Counted from the stretch's first letter, positions 46,049-54,605 are shown. The stretch is DNA of 64,000 bases from Polyangia bacterium (GCA_030430565.1 JAUIKS010000028.1:96543-160542), one strand, 5' to 3'. Notes: generated from the letters alone by a model not told the origin. A program made the numbers and translations.

Positions 46049-49000
46049 TCAAGCGCCCCGCTGGGGGCGGGGGCCGCGGACACAACGAAAGCCGCCGTCC
46101 CAGTCCCGGTTCGAGGGCCCGTTCCAGTACCGGTCCGCCGAGCGAAGCCACGAGGCCCCGCTGTTGAAGGAGCCGCCGCGCAAAACACGGTATGTCGCCG
46201 TTTTTTTATTCACAGGGTCTCGCGCCGCCTCTGCCGAATACGATGCGTACCCGTCAAACGTCCACTCGTACACGTTGCCGCGCATGTCCGCAAGGCCCCA
46301 TCGATTCGGCTGCTTCGTCCCCACCTCGTGCACCTCGCCACCGGCGTTCGCGTCGTACCACGCGTACCTACCGAGCTTCGTTGCGTCATCCCCGAAGCTG
46401 TACGCGCCCGTACTCCCGGCCCGCGCCGCGTACTCCCTCTCCGCTTCCGTCGGCAGCCGGTAGCCCGTGCACTCCTCGTCCCAGGCCCACGTCTGCTCGT
46501 CGTAGCACTCGGTCAACGCCGTCCAGCCATCCTCGCCCGCGCGCAGTTCGTTCTCCCGCGCCGTCAGGCGGTTCAGGAACTTCACCGCGTCCTCCCAGTT
46601 CACCCGCTGAACCGGCAGCTTCTTCCCGCATCCGTACTCGCAGTCGCTCGGGTTCTCGCCCATCACCGCCTCGTACTGTCCTTGCGTCACCTCATGCGTC
46701 GCTATGGCGAAGGGCGACAGACACACGCGGTGGCGCGGTCGCTCGTCGTCGTAGCCCTCCCCGTCGCGACTGCCCATACTAAATGCGCCACCGCTCAGGC
46801 CGACAAAGGCCATCGGCTCCACCCCCTCGCCAAGACTGACACTGAACGCGCCAGCGACGTCGACGCCTCCGGTCGGCGGCGCGTCAAGGTCCTCGTTCGA
46901 ACAGCGCGCCACGACCTCGCGCGCGACCTCATCCTCGGGCTGGTCTGGACACTCGTTACGATACACCGTTGGCAACGCGATGCGTGTCGACGTACGGTCC
47001 GCTGGGGCTGTCGAAGATGTCTCGAAGAACAGGCCCGAGACAAGCGCGGCCACGGCGACGAGACCGGCCGCGACCGCCGCCGCCCCCATGAGACCGCGCC
47101 CCCCCAGTCGTCCCATCACGTCCAAGACCGGGACGCGCTCGCCTCGCTCCACGACGCGGGCGACCTGCTCGAGCTCGCGCCCGGTCCACCCCGCCGCTCC
47201 AAGGCCGCGCGCTTGCAGGTCTAGCTCGTCGCGTAGACGCTCGACGAAGTCCTCTTGCAGCGGACTCTTCGCCAACTCCTCGAGAAACCGCGCGAGCTTG
47301 TCACGGTCGATGACCGCGAGGTGGAAGTCGTGCAGGCGCGCGGCCAGCTCGTCGTCCCGCGCCGACAGTTCGCCCGCCTGGCGCGCAGCCTCGAGCTGGT
47401 CGGCGAGCTGCTGGTGCACTCGCCGCGCCAGCTCCATGTCTCGGTTTCGCAGCCGCCGCTTGAGCCAGCGGGCCATGTCCCCGCTCAGCACGAGCTTTTC
47501 ACCTTGGGGCCCGACTGGCACCACCCCACGCTGGCGATGCTGACGCGCGACCCACTCAATCAACCGGAGCACGTGTGACGACGACGACAGGTCCTGACCC
47601 GTCAGCTTGAGGATCGTCGCGCGGTGCGCCTGTCGCAGGTCCTCGAGCTGGGTCCACGTCGCGTCTGGAACAAGCGCGGCGCAGCCGGCCCACAGCTCGA
47701 GCGCCCGAGCGAGCGCGCGACGCGAGCGCAGGACCAGATCGAGGCTGGCTCGTGGGGTCGCTTTGTGACCCACGAGGTAGCTCGCGGCCGCGACCACCCC
47801 GCGCTCGCTGAACGGAGCGCGATACAAACCCCCGCGCGCGCACGCGTGTGCGCGTGCGCGACGACCGTCGCCATCAGTGAGCGGCCGGCCGTCGAGATCG
47901 AGCCACACGCGACGCGTCCAGGGGACGAGCTTCCGCAGCCACGGAATCGAGACCGTTCCGCCGTCGAGCCGCCCTGGGTCGTGGGCCCGCTCTAGGCGCG
48001 AGCACAACAAGAGGCGCGCGCCGGCGTGGCGACGCGCGAGGGTCTCGAGCGTCACGCGCTGCCCCGTGAATGGCCCGCCATCGTGTACGGCTTCGAACAG
48101 GCCCGCGTTCTGCAGGTCGGGGCGGTGCGGGAAGTTGTATCGGTGAAACTCCAGGCCCGTGACCCGCCAGCGCTCGAGCACCCACTCGAGCGCGTCGAGG
48201 CGGTGGTGATGACCGACCTCGCAGTCGACCAGCACGACCAGAGGCGCCTGGACCCTGCGCGCGGCTCTACGCGGGTGCACGTGGCCGGCGCGGCGGGCAG
48301 CCTCGTCGACGCTGCGATCGACGTCGAGTTCGTCCGTGGAGCCCGACGCGATACGCCGACCGAGGATCGTAGCCGCGTCGTCGACCGCGCCGCGGTCGAG
48401 CCAGCGCTGCTGCGGGACGATGTAGAGCCGTCCCGAGCCGAAGCTGCGCGCGCTCAGCTCGCGTCGCTCCTGCGTGAGGCGCTGGCGCTGAGCCTCGTGC
48501 GCGCGTACGTGCGCGCGCCGACTCATCAACAGGCGCGCGCCGGCGAAGGCGAAGAGGAACGAGCCCAGCAGCCACGGCCACGGCGTGTCGAGCGGCGGCT
48601 CGTCGGGCTCGTCGGTAACATCCGCGACCGAAGAGCCCTCAACTTCGAACGTGACCTCGTCCTCGACCTTGACTCGCTTGCAGTCCGGCGGCGGTCCGCC
48701 AGTTCCCGATTTGGTGGGAGGATCATCCGTGTCAGTCTCCGCCTCCCCGGTCTCCGGCCCGGTGCTACCGACCGTTGACGTCATCGCTGGATCGGTGGTC
48801 GAAGTCGTATCGGTCGTCCCCCCATCGGACGTGCAGCTTGGCGATTCCCGGCCAAGTATCCAGACTCCTACGCACGCGAGCGCGACTATCGCTATCACCA
48901 TCCGCCTGCATATTCGGCCAGGCGTTTGGGTGACCTGCATAATCGTCCGGCTCGGCGGGGAATCATTTGGCGAGGTCTCTGGTGGCCTCTTGTCGGGCGC

Positions 49001-49222
49001 GAGCAGGCGCTCAAACTCGCTGTGCACGAGTTCCCACGAGTCGGCGTCGCTGGCCACGAGCGACGCGAGCGCGACGGTGAGCCGCGCCGGATCGTCGCGG
49101 TAGCGTGGATCCTCGAGCAGCCGCGCGGCAGTCTCGTAGTGATCGACCCCGATCTGCACCGTCGGGATATCCCGCGCTAGCTGACGCAGGGCGCCGCGCA
49201 GCGAGTCGTGATCGATCGACAC
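46049..49222 (-). CDS. Large membrane protein with degenerate vWA-like region and C-terminal FGE/SUMF1 sensor domain
   Basis: 1057 residues from GTG 49222. Helical N-terminal domain (1-75), transmembrane helix (about 107-125), Thr/Asp-rich extracytoplasmic loop (130-210), second helix (about 214-233), then a cytoplasmic region whose core (VQAPLVVLVDCEVGHHHRLD, LEWVLERWRVTGLEFHRYNF) has the strand-helix pattern of a von Willebrand A domain but lacks the DxSxS metal motif. A helical region (500-745) follows, a third transmembrane helix (about 757-780) and an FGE/C-type-lectin domain (811-1057) that would be extracytoplasmic. Ends in VR2. The MoxR gene is 3 bp upstream. Proposed role: sensor linking ligand binding to the MoxR/EAD machinery. 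Confidence 0.8.
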   Translation of the reverse strand: MSIDHDSLRGALRQLARDIPTVQIGVDHYETAARLLEDPRYRDDPARLTVALASLVASDADSWELVHSEFERLLAPDKRPPETSPNDSPPSRTIMQVTQTPGRICRRMVIAIVALACVGVWILGRESPSCTSDGGTTDTTSTTDPAMTSTVGSTGPETGEAETDTDDPPTKSGTGGPPPDCKRVKVEDEVTFEVEGSSVADVTDEPDEPPLDTPWPWLLGSFLFAFAGARLLMSRRAHVRAHEAQRQRLTQERRELSARSFGSGRLYIVPQQRWLDRGAVDDAATILGRRIASGSTDELDVDRSVDEAARRAGHVHPRRAARRVQAPLVVLVDCEVGHHHRLDALEWVLERWRVTGLEFHRYNFPHRPDLQNAGLFEAVHDGGPFTGQRVTLETLARRHAGARLLLCSRLERAHDPGRLDGGTVSIPWLRKLVPWTRRVWLDLDGRPLTDGDGRRARAHACARGGLYRAPFSERGVVAAASYLVGHKATPRASLDLVLRSRRALARALELWAGCAALVPDATWTQLEDLRQAHRATILKLTGQDLSSSSHVLRLIEWVARQHRQRGVVPVGPQGEKLVLSGDMARWLKRRLRNRDMELARRVHQQLADQLEAARQAGELSARDDELAARLHDFHLAVIDRDKLARFLEELAKSPLQEDFVERLRDELDLQARGLGAAGWTGRELEQVARVVERGERVPVLDVMGRLGGRGLMGAAAVAAGLVAVAALVSGLFFETSSTAPADRTSTRIALPTVYRNECPDQPEDEVAREVVARCSNEDLDAPPTGGVDVAGAFSVSLGEGVEPMAFVGLSGGAFSMGSRDGEGYDDERPRHRVCLSPFAIATHEVTQGQYEAVMGENPSDCEYGCGKKLPVQRVNWEDAVKFLNRLTARENELRAGEDGWTALTECYDEQTWAWDEECTGYRLPTEAEREYAARAGSTGAYSFGDDATKLGRYAWYDANAGGEVHEVGTKQPNRWGLADMRGNVYEWTFDGYASYSAEAARDPVNKKTATYRVLRGGSFNSGASWLRSADRYWNGPSNRDWDGGFRCVRGPRPQRGA
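46052..46183 (-). repeat. DGR-type variable region VR2 (3' end of second FGE gene)
   Basis: Minus-strand partner of VR1, aligned without gaps over 44 codons. Residues at the variable positions are N,S,G,W,D,Y,W,N,G,N,D,W,D,G against Y,G,A,G,S,D,G,L,R,G,G,R,N,S in VR1. In 12 of the 20 differing bases one copy has A. The constant GC tract ends with the same CCCCAG, and both genes stop at TGA followed by ACATT. Confidence 0.75.
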
Positions 49223-49225
49223 CGG

Positions 49226-50188
49226 CTACGCCCCTTGACCTACGCGAACGAGGTCGCCAGCGAGCTTCACCAAGCAGTGCAGCGCCGGCAGCGTGCTGTA
49301 GTCCGCCGCCTCATTCGTCGCTATCTGCCTGTGGACGGCGAGTACGGCCTCGCGTCGGGCTGAGTAGCGTCCGCGCTGAAACAGCACCGTCACCCAGTCA
49401 ATGAGCTCGGAGGTCGCCGGCTGCTTCTCGAGTTTCCGCTCGCCCTCTTCACGTCGCAGCCGGTGAAATGTTTTCACGATCGCATCGCGGTACTCGGGGT
49501 CCGGCGGCGCAACTGCGGAGTCTCGCTGACGCAGGCGATCAAGGTGCAGATCGACGATCTGCTTCAACGTCTCCTCACCGGGAAAGCGGATATGAAAGAA
49601 GATGCAGCGGCGCAGGAAGGGATCGGGCAGCTGGCGCTCGACGTTGCTGGTGATCAGCACAAACGGCTCGCGCTCTGGCTTGTACGACTTGCCCGTCTCC
49701 GTGACCGTGAAACCGCCCCGATTCAGCTCGCGCAGCAGATCGTTGGGGAAGTCGCGCGGGGCCTTGTCGATCTCATCGATCAGCACGACCCGGACACGAT
49801 CGTCCGTGGCCATGAGCGCGCGCCCTAGACCCTCGTACTCAATGTAGTTCTCCGGGTCCTGGACGAGCTTGCGAGCGCTCTCGTCGTACTGGCTGGATTG
49901 AGCGTCGGCGAAACGTCTTAGCGAGTCGTAGCGGTACAGGAGGTCGCGCGCGCGGGAGTCGCTGCGCACGTAGCAGTCCTCGACGCCGGCGACCCCTCGC
50001 TGGGCGCCGAGATGATGCGCCACCGCCCACGCGAACTCGGTCTTGCCGCAGCCCGGCTCGCCCGTGAGCAGGAGCGGGCGACCGAGGTCCGCGGCGGTCT
50101 CTGCCGCGGCCACGAGCTCCGGCGCGGCGAAGTAGACCAGGCCGTCTCGGCCTTGGAGCTTGATCGGAGGGGAGGAGCGAGTCGGCAT
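49226..50188 (-). CDS. MoxR-family AAA+ ATPase
   Basis: 320 residues from ATG 50188. Walker A LLLTGEPGCGKTEFA (about 38-52), Walker B VVLIDEIDKAPRDFPNDLL (about 136-154), sensor 1 VLITSNVERQLPDPFLRRC with the arginine-finger-type RR, and FFHIRFPG as in MoxR proteins. MoxR ATPases act as chaperones, often with vWA partners; in conflict systems they couple sensing to effector activation. It lies between the EAD gene (9 bp upstream) and the vWA-like/FGE gene (3 bp downstream), a tight operon. Confidence 0.92.
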   Translation of the reverse strand: MPTRSSPPIKLQGRDGLVYFAAPELVAAAETAADLGRPLLLTGEPGCGKTEFAWAVAHHLGAQRGVAGVEDCYVRSDSRARDLLYRYDSLRRFADAQSSQYDESARKLVQDPENYIEYEGLGRALMATDDRVRVVLIDEIDKAPRDFPNDLLRELNRGGFTVTETGKSYKPEREPFVLITSNVERQLPDPFLRRCIFFHIRFPGEETLKQIVDLHLDRLRQRDSAVAPPDPEYRDAIVKTFHRLRREEGERKLEKQPATSELIDWVTVLFQRGRYSARREAVLAVHRQIATNEAADYSTLPALHCLVKLAGDLVRVGQGA

Positions 50189-50197
50189 GGACGATCC

Positions 50198-51337
50198 TTA
50201 TCGAGCCGGAGCGCGGAGCTTGCGAATTTTTTTCAAGAGGCCGTCAGCGAGCTGACGGAAGGTGATCTCGCCGACGGTTCGAAAGTTCTCGTAGCAGTCA
50301 CGGCACTGCTCGAGGTCACGAGCGCTCAGCTCGGGGTAGCGTCTTCGGACCTCGTCAACAACCTCGGAGGGTGGCGGGAAATCGAGCGGGTCCATACGCT
50401 CGAACCCGATCGCCCCCCCCTTCGCCGCCCGCTCAAAAAGCGCCGCGAGCCGTTTCCTCGGAGTCGCGCTGAAGTCGATCCCAAGAGTCCGTGGCGGAAT
50501 GATGACCGGTACGAGCACGTGTACCTTGTTGTCGCCGGAGGACACGCGCGCAGCGGCTGGGAGCAGGTCGCGCTCGAGGAAGGCATTCATCTCACGCATG
50601 TGCGCCTTCGGGAGCGACTCGAGATGACCGTCGCCGATCACGAGCAGCACGCGGTCGCGCGAGGCGACGACCTCGAGCGCCCGCTCGAGCCCATGGCCGG
50701 CGTGGCCCATGGCTCGACATGTATGTGTAGCCCACTCCTCACGTGTCATGGCCTTGAACTCGCCGTCGCGGTACCGGACCTGGTACACAGCGTGATAGGG
50801 GGGCGCGCTCTTGGAGACGGGATCCGGGAGGTTGAAGTAGCGGACCGAGCGCTCAACGAAGAGTTCGAGATTCTGGTAGTTCGCGCCGTGGACAAGGAAG
50901 CCGAAGGGTTTTTTAGCGGTCGCGCAGCAGTCGCGCAGACGCTTCCACTGTGACGTTCGATCGAGCAGGAGCTGCCACTCGCCGAGCGGCTCCTGCTCGC
51001 CGCCTGCGCCATCGTCACTGACGCTGAGCCCGAGCGCCTCGTCCTCCGGTTGCCCCAGAACGACCGCGCAGGCCTTCTTGATGTCCTTCGTCCGCCGCGG
51101 TCTGGTGCACCGGAGGATGTCGAAGAACTCCACCGTCAGCTCGCCGCGCGCATGCAGCTCCTTGTAGGCAGCCCGCGCGACCGCGCGTTTTCCAGCTTCG
51201 TCCTCTGGCAGCGCGTCGACGAACTCCTCGTCAGAGTGCTCCTCTTCGAAGAACCCGCGCAGGTCAGCCGTGTCCGAAAACAAGCTGCACAGCAACCTGA
51301 CAACCGCCTTCTGCGGATTCGGCTTGCCCCAGGGCAT
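50198..51337 (-). CDS. EAD-containing adaptor with iSTAND-like region
   Basis: 379 residues from ATG 51337. Residues about 8-90 form a helical effector-associated domain (VVRLLCSLFSDTADLRGFFEEE, VARAAYKELHARGELTVEFFDIL) similar in layout to the EAD on the CHAT protease. After an acidic linker, FGFLVHGANYQNLELFVERSVRYF and VLLVIGDGHLESLP look like an inactive-STAND (NTPase-like without a Walker A) module, ending in a basic segment LLKKIRKLR. First gene of the operon with MoxR and the vWA-like/FGE protein. Likely bridges sensor and CHAT effector through EAD-EAD contact. Confidence 0.65.
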   Translation of the reverse strand: MPWGKPNPQKAVVRLLCSLFSDTADLRGFFEEEHSDEEFVDALPEDEAGKRAVARAAYKELHARGELTVEFFDILRCTRPRRTKDIKKACAVVLGQPEDEALGLSVSDDGAGGEQEPLGEWQLLLDRTSQWKRLRDCCATAKKPFGFLVHGANYQNLELFVERSVRYFNLPDPVSKSAPPYHAVYQVRYRDGEFKAMTREEWATHTCRAMGHAGHGLERALEVVASRDRVLLVIGDGHLESLPKAHMREMNAFLERDLLPAAARVSSGDNKVHVLVPVIIPPRTLGIDFSATPRKRLAALFERAAKGGAIGFERMDPLDFPPPSEVVDEVRRRYPELSARDLEQCRDCYENFRTVGEITFRQLADGLLKKIRKLRAPAR

Positions 51338-51470
51338 GGCGACGGAATGATAGCGCGCGAACGCTCGCGCCGTCGATCGTAGTGCATACGGCGTCTAGGT
51401 AACGAAACGCGCACGAGCACAGCGCATCGCGCTGTCGGTCACAATCGCGCCACCTCCACTCCGGACGTTC

Positions 51471-51911
51471 ATGCCGGCACACACTGAGCCGCGGTATCTT
51501 CGCCACGTGGAAGTTCCTCGAGTTTGGATCCACGCCGCTCGCCGCCACTATCGTGGAGCCCAGTCTGCGTGGGCACGCGCCTCTGGTGTCAGTCGCTCGA
51601 CCCTGACCCGCATGCTCAACTCGGAAAACCCAAATCCGCGGGCCACGACCTTCCTTAAGTTGATGCGTGGCGCGGGCTTGGAGCTACGGGTGCTCGACAC
51701 GTCAGTGAGTACGCTCGATGACGCGCTCGTCATCATCGAGCGCGCTCGCGGTCGTCAAAACAAGACCGTCGTTCAGATCGCGTCCGAGCTACCGCTCGAT
51801 GTGGGTCGACTCCGGCGGGTCCTCGCGGGACGGGCTCAACCAACGGCCTGGCAACTGCTGGCTCTCTTCGAGATTGTTGGATGCCCGCTCTCGAGAGCGC
51901 CCTCGCCGTAG
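51471..51911 (+). CDS. Tandem HTH (XRE-like) transcriptional regulator
   Basis: 146 residues from ATG 51471; a GTG a few codons in is also possible. It has two helix-turn-helix units: SAWARASGVSRSTLTRMLN (about 31-50) and VVQIASELPLDVGRLRRVL (about 99-117), each followed by a helix as in XRE/Cro repressors. It is divergent from the conflict-system operon (134 bp between starts) and sits upstream of the sigma-54 operon, so it could control either. Confidence 0.7.
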   Translation: MPAHTEPRYLRHVEVPRVWIHAARRHYRGAQSAWARASGVSRSTLTRMLNSENPNPRATTFLKLMRGAGLELRVLDTSVSTLDDALVIIERARGRQNKTVVQIASELPLDVGRLRRVLAGRAQPTAWQLLALFEIVGCPLSRAPSP

Positions 51912-52023
51912 CTAGCTTCGACAGCGCGGTGAGCCACTGACTCACTGCGCTCCAAAACTCTCCTACCTGCGCGCGGCTGACTCATAACTGTCAGTTGGTG
52001 CGTCATTTCGAAAATAAATTTGC

Positions 52024-52067
52024 GAAAAGGTGCACTCCCGACAAGGCAAGTGCACCTTTTCTATAAT
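52024..52067 (+). promoter_or_regulatory. Inverted repeat overlapping a sigma-70-type promoter
   Basis: A 13-bp perfect inverted repeat (GAAAAGGTGCACT / AGTGCACCTTTTC) with a 12-nt centre ends right at TATAAT (52062-52067). A CCGACA lies 18 bp upstream of TATAAT as a possible -35, inside the centre. The half sites themselves contain the palindrome GTGCAC. This looks like a repressor site over a promoter; a terminator hairpin is the alternative. Confidence 0.5.
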
Positions 52068-52284
52068 GTTCGCACATTTGGGTTATCGGGCACCCCCAGT
52101 TGCGACATGAATGTTCGTATTCACGCTCTGCGTGTCTCCTGACGCGAGTATGGCCGATAGCGCTCGAAGCAGGTGTGTCGTCGATTGTGCTTGATCCTTC
52201 TTCATTTTCCTGTCACACTTCTCCTGTCGCAGTAGCTCGTGTTCGATTCCGGCCTCTCGCATTAGAGAAAGTCCGAACTTCACC

Positions 52285-52300
52285 TGGCACGAGCCATGCA
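52285..52300 (+). promoter_or_regulatory. Near-consensus sigma-54 (-24/-12) promoter
   Basis: TGGCAC, five bases (GAGCC), then ATGCA: it matches the RpoN consensus TGGCACRNNNNTTGCW at every defined base except one T. Transcription would begin about 12 nt past the -12 GC, close to the ATG at 52311. The third base of that operon's coding set is a sigma-54 activator-type ATPase gene, implying autoregulation. Confidence 0.65.
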
Positions 52301-52310
52301 AGGGGTGAAC

Positions 52311-52679
52311 ATGGCGAGAAAGTCAGTGCGTGTAGATGATCCGCGTGGCGCGAATTCACGCCTCGCTAAAGACCTAGACAGCGTACGCAGGTTCCGCAAC
52401 GTCTTCGACGCACTTGTTGAAGAAAGCGGTCTGGTTGCGGTCTGGAAACCCCACGAACCGCTGACCACACAGGATGTCGTTGTAGGTTCGATTGTCACCA
52501 CTGTTAAAGCAAGCGCCAACGCGGCAGCGATCGGCATTGTTGGGGGCACCGCGATCAACCGGCGGGATGAGGGAGTAATTATCGGAGTGGCCGCCGGGGT
52601 CGTTGTCGGGCTCGCCACGTGGATAAACGCGTATAAGAAGGGATGGCGAGTCGGGCAAGTACGTCGTATGAGGCGTTGA
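52311..52679 (+). CDS. Small glycine-zipper membrane protein
   Basis: 122 residues from ATG 52311 (MARKSVRV). A basic N-terminal third is followed by a Gly/Ala/Val-rich segment with GxxxG-like spacing (AAIGIVGGTAINRR and GVIIGVAAGVVVGLATWI), suggesting two membrane-embedded helices, and a basic end. No family recognised. It opens the operon, 15 bp before the AAA+ gene. Its pairing with a PspF-like ATPase recalls membrane-stress switches, by analogy only. Confidence 0.55.
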   Translation: MARKSVRVDDPRGANSRLAKDLDSVRRFRNVFDALVEESGLVAVWKPHEPLTTQDVVVGSIVTTVKASANAAAIGIVGGTAINRRDEGVIIGVAAGVVVGLATWINAYKKGWRVGQVRRMRR

Positions 52680-52694
52680 TCTCGAGGTTCTCGA

Positions 52695-54602
52695 ATGGCG
52701 AGTATTCACATCAACGATACCGTTCTCCCGGACAACCCTGTCCACCGAGAAGCTATCCTTGAGACCCGTAGACTCATCCGAGCAGAGCTTCGGAGCGCCA
52801 CCGCGCCCAATCTGAAGAAAGCTCAGTTGCTCGCCTTGCTCTTCGGCCGTAGCAAGCGACATGTCGCAAGCCTGATGGATGCAGCCGATTCAACGAACCC
52901 AGTTCAGGCGGCTGCACAACAACTCGCCGCAGGAGCACCCTCGGTTGTCTTCGGCCATGATGAGTTCCACATCATTCAGTGCCAGCGGTTCCTCTATGAG
53001 AGGATTCGATGTGATAAATCGCTGGGCCGGATTGTCGCCACCGATCTCGGCACACTCACAGCGCTTTCGCGATCTCTCGACATGGCGCGTTCCAGCGAAC
53101 CAATCCTGATAGAAGGAGGTACAGGAACCGGAAAGGGACTGCTAGCGACCGCGATCCACCGGAAAAGCGGCCGAGATGGCGAGGTTCTGAATTTCTGCGC
53201 GTATGGCTCCCGGAGCGAGTTGCTCGCCGATGATCTCTACGGACACGAACGTGGTGCTTTCCCAGGAGCACGAACGAAACGCCTCGGTCTGTTCGAGCAA
53301 GCCGAGGGCGGAACCCTCGTAATTGACGAAATCGGCGAGTTGCCCCTCGATCTACAGGCTAGTCTGCTGCGTGTACTTGAAACAGGTACGTTCCGACCGC
53401 TTGGAGGAAGGGAGAAATCTGTAAATGTCCGACTCATTGCGACCTCGAGAACGAGTTTGGCGCAATTGGTTCGAGAGCATAAGTTCCGAGAAGACTTGTA
53501 CTTTCGCCTTATGGGCTTCCGGTTGCACCTCCCACTCCTTCGCGATCGAGAGCATTTTTTCAGGGGTGCACACGAGGAGATTCTAAAGAGGATCTCTCAG
53601 CCAGGGGCAGAACTTCAATTCACCGCTGCTGCGCTGGACGCGCTTTGCAACTATAACTGGCCCGGAAACCTGAGAGAGTTCGAATCTGTTTTGAGGAAAG
53701 CGCTCCTCTATTCCGGCGAACACCTAATTCGAATCGAGCACCTCCCTCACCAAATACGTACACGCTATCTTGCGCTTTCTATTAGCGAACGCGCTCAAGC
53801 ATTTGTGTTCGCACAGAACCACGGTGAACAGCTTGATGCTCAACTCCTTACGTATCGAGTTGAAAGGCTCGTTCTAACAGCGCGAAAAGAGAGTGTCGCT
53901 AGAGAGGAGGAGAAGGGCCTCGTGTCACTTGAGGAAATCCTGCGCAAAGTTCCTGACGATGATGTTGAGCATAAAGTGAAAATGAAGTCGCTCGGAGAGA
54001 TACTGCATTTCATCGCTGAGAAGAGAAAGACCAGTGACGCGATAGAGGCACTCGAACAGCTCTCGCCTCCAGCGGGTGACGAGACGGCACCCGAAGTTAT
54101 CAAAAAGGCCCTCGGTCAACTACATGAGGATTCGCACCGCCTGCAGGAGGACGCAAAAAAACTCCCTTCGATTAAGAGTGTCCTAAACAGCCCTTGGCTA
54201 AGGCTGCTTAAGCGAATTGATGACAATCATCGTTACCTCGTAGACCAAGGGGGCGATCCGAGTGCGCCTAATGTTGATGCGGTCAAGACACCAGCAAGCC
54301 TTCTGAACGAAGTTCTTATTCTCGCAAAGAAGCACCTAACACGGCTAGTAGGCGAATCAGACATTTCGTTGACACCGGTAGAGGATGCCCTCGCGTTCTG
54401 CTCGCGACGACACTCAACATGGACCGAGGATGAATGGCGTTCGTTAGTCGCCAACTGCCGCTCGAAGACTGAAGCGGTACGGGTTTCCGGTATCGACGGC
54501 CGAACAATTTCGAAGTTCCTCCGAAACCTCGGGATCGCCGAGAATTGGGGGGAGCGATTGGTCGTCTACTCTGTAAGTAGACCGCCAAAGGAGCAAGCGT
54601 AA
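52695..54602 (+). CDS. Sigma-54-interacting AAA+ transcriptional activator
   Basis: 635 residues. N-terminal region (1-130) without receiver or GAF signature. The sigma-54 interaction AAA+ domain (about 130-370) has Walker A EGGTGTGKG, the sigma-54 contact loop GAFPGA in place of GAFTGA, Walker B GGTLVIDEIGELPLDLQ, and NWPGNLREFESVL as sensor II. A long unassigned helical insert (about 375-590) precedes a Fis-like HTH (NCRSKTEAVRVSGIDGRTISKFLRNLGI) at the end. The GAFTGA change T to P is unusual. It would drive the -24/-12 promoter of its own operon. GC content is lower than the flanks. Confidence 0.85.
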   Translation: MASIHINDTVLPDNPVHREAILETRRLIRAELRSATAPNLKKAQLLALLFGRSKRHVASLMDAADSTNPVQAAAQQLAAGAPSVVFGHDEFHIIQCQRFLYERIRCDKSLGRIVATDLGTLTALSRSLDMARSSEPILIEGGTGTGKGLLATAIHRKSGRDGEVLNFCAYGSRSELLADDLYGHERGAFPGARTKRLGLFEQAEGGTLVIDEIGELPLDLQASLLRVLETGTFRPLGGREKSVNVRLIATSRTSLAQLVREHKFREDLYFRLMGFRLHLPLLRDREHFFRGAHEEILKRISQPGAELQFTAAALDALCNYNWPGNLREFESVLRKALLYSGEHLIRIEHLPHQIRTRYLALSISERAQAFVFAQNHGEQLDAQLLTYRVERLVLTARKESVAREEEKGLVSLEEILRKVPDDDVEHKVKMKSLGEILHFIAEKRKTSDAIEALEQLSPPAGDETAPEVIKKALGQLHEDSHRLQEDAKKLPSIKSVLNSPWLRLLKRIDDNHRYLVDQGGDPSAPNVDAVKTPASLLNEVLILAKKHLTRLVGESDISLTPVEDALAFCSRRHSTWTEDEWRSLVANCRSKTEAVRVSGIDGRTISKFLRNLGIAENWGERLVVYSVSRPPKEQA

Positions 54603-54605
54603 CAA

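Larger units (their letters stand above)
51912..52310. other. Regulatory intergenic region upstream of the sigma-54 operon
   Basis: About 400 bp without a convincing gene. It contains the inverted repeat with TATAAT at 52024-52067 and the -24/-12 promoter at 52285-52300, listed separately. The rest is AT-richer than the surroundings, with no further repeat noted. Confidence 0.6.

Noticed and set aside
45264..46188. Long minus-strand frames across the two FGE 3' ends
   Set aside because: They are shadows of the FGE genes and of the inverted similarity between VR1 and VR2, not separate genes or a template repeat.
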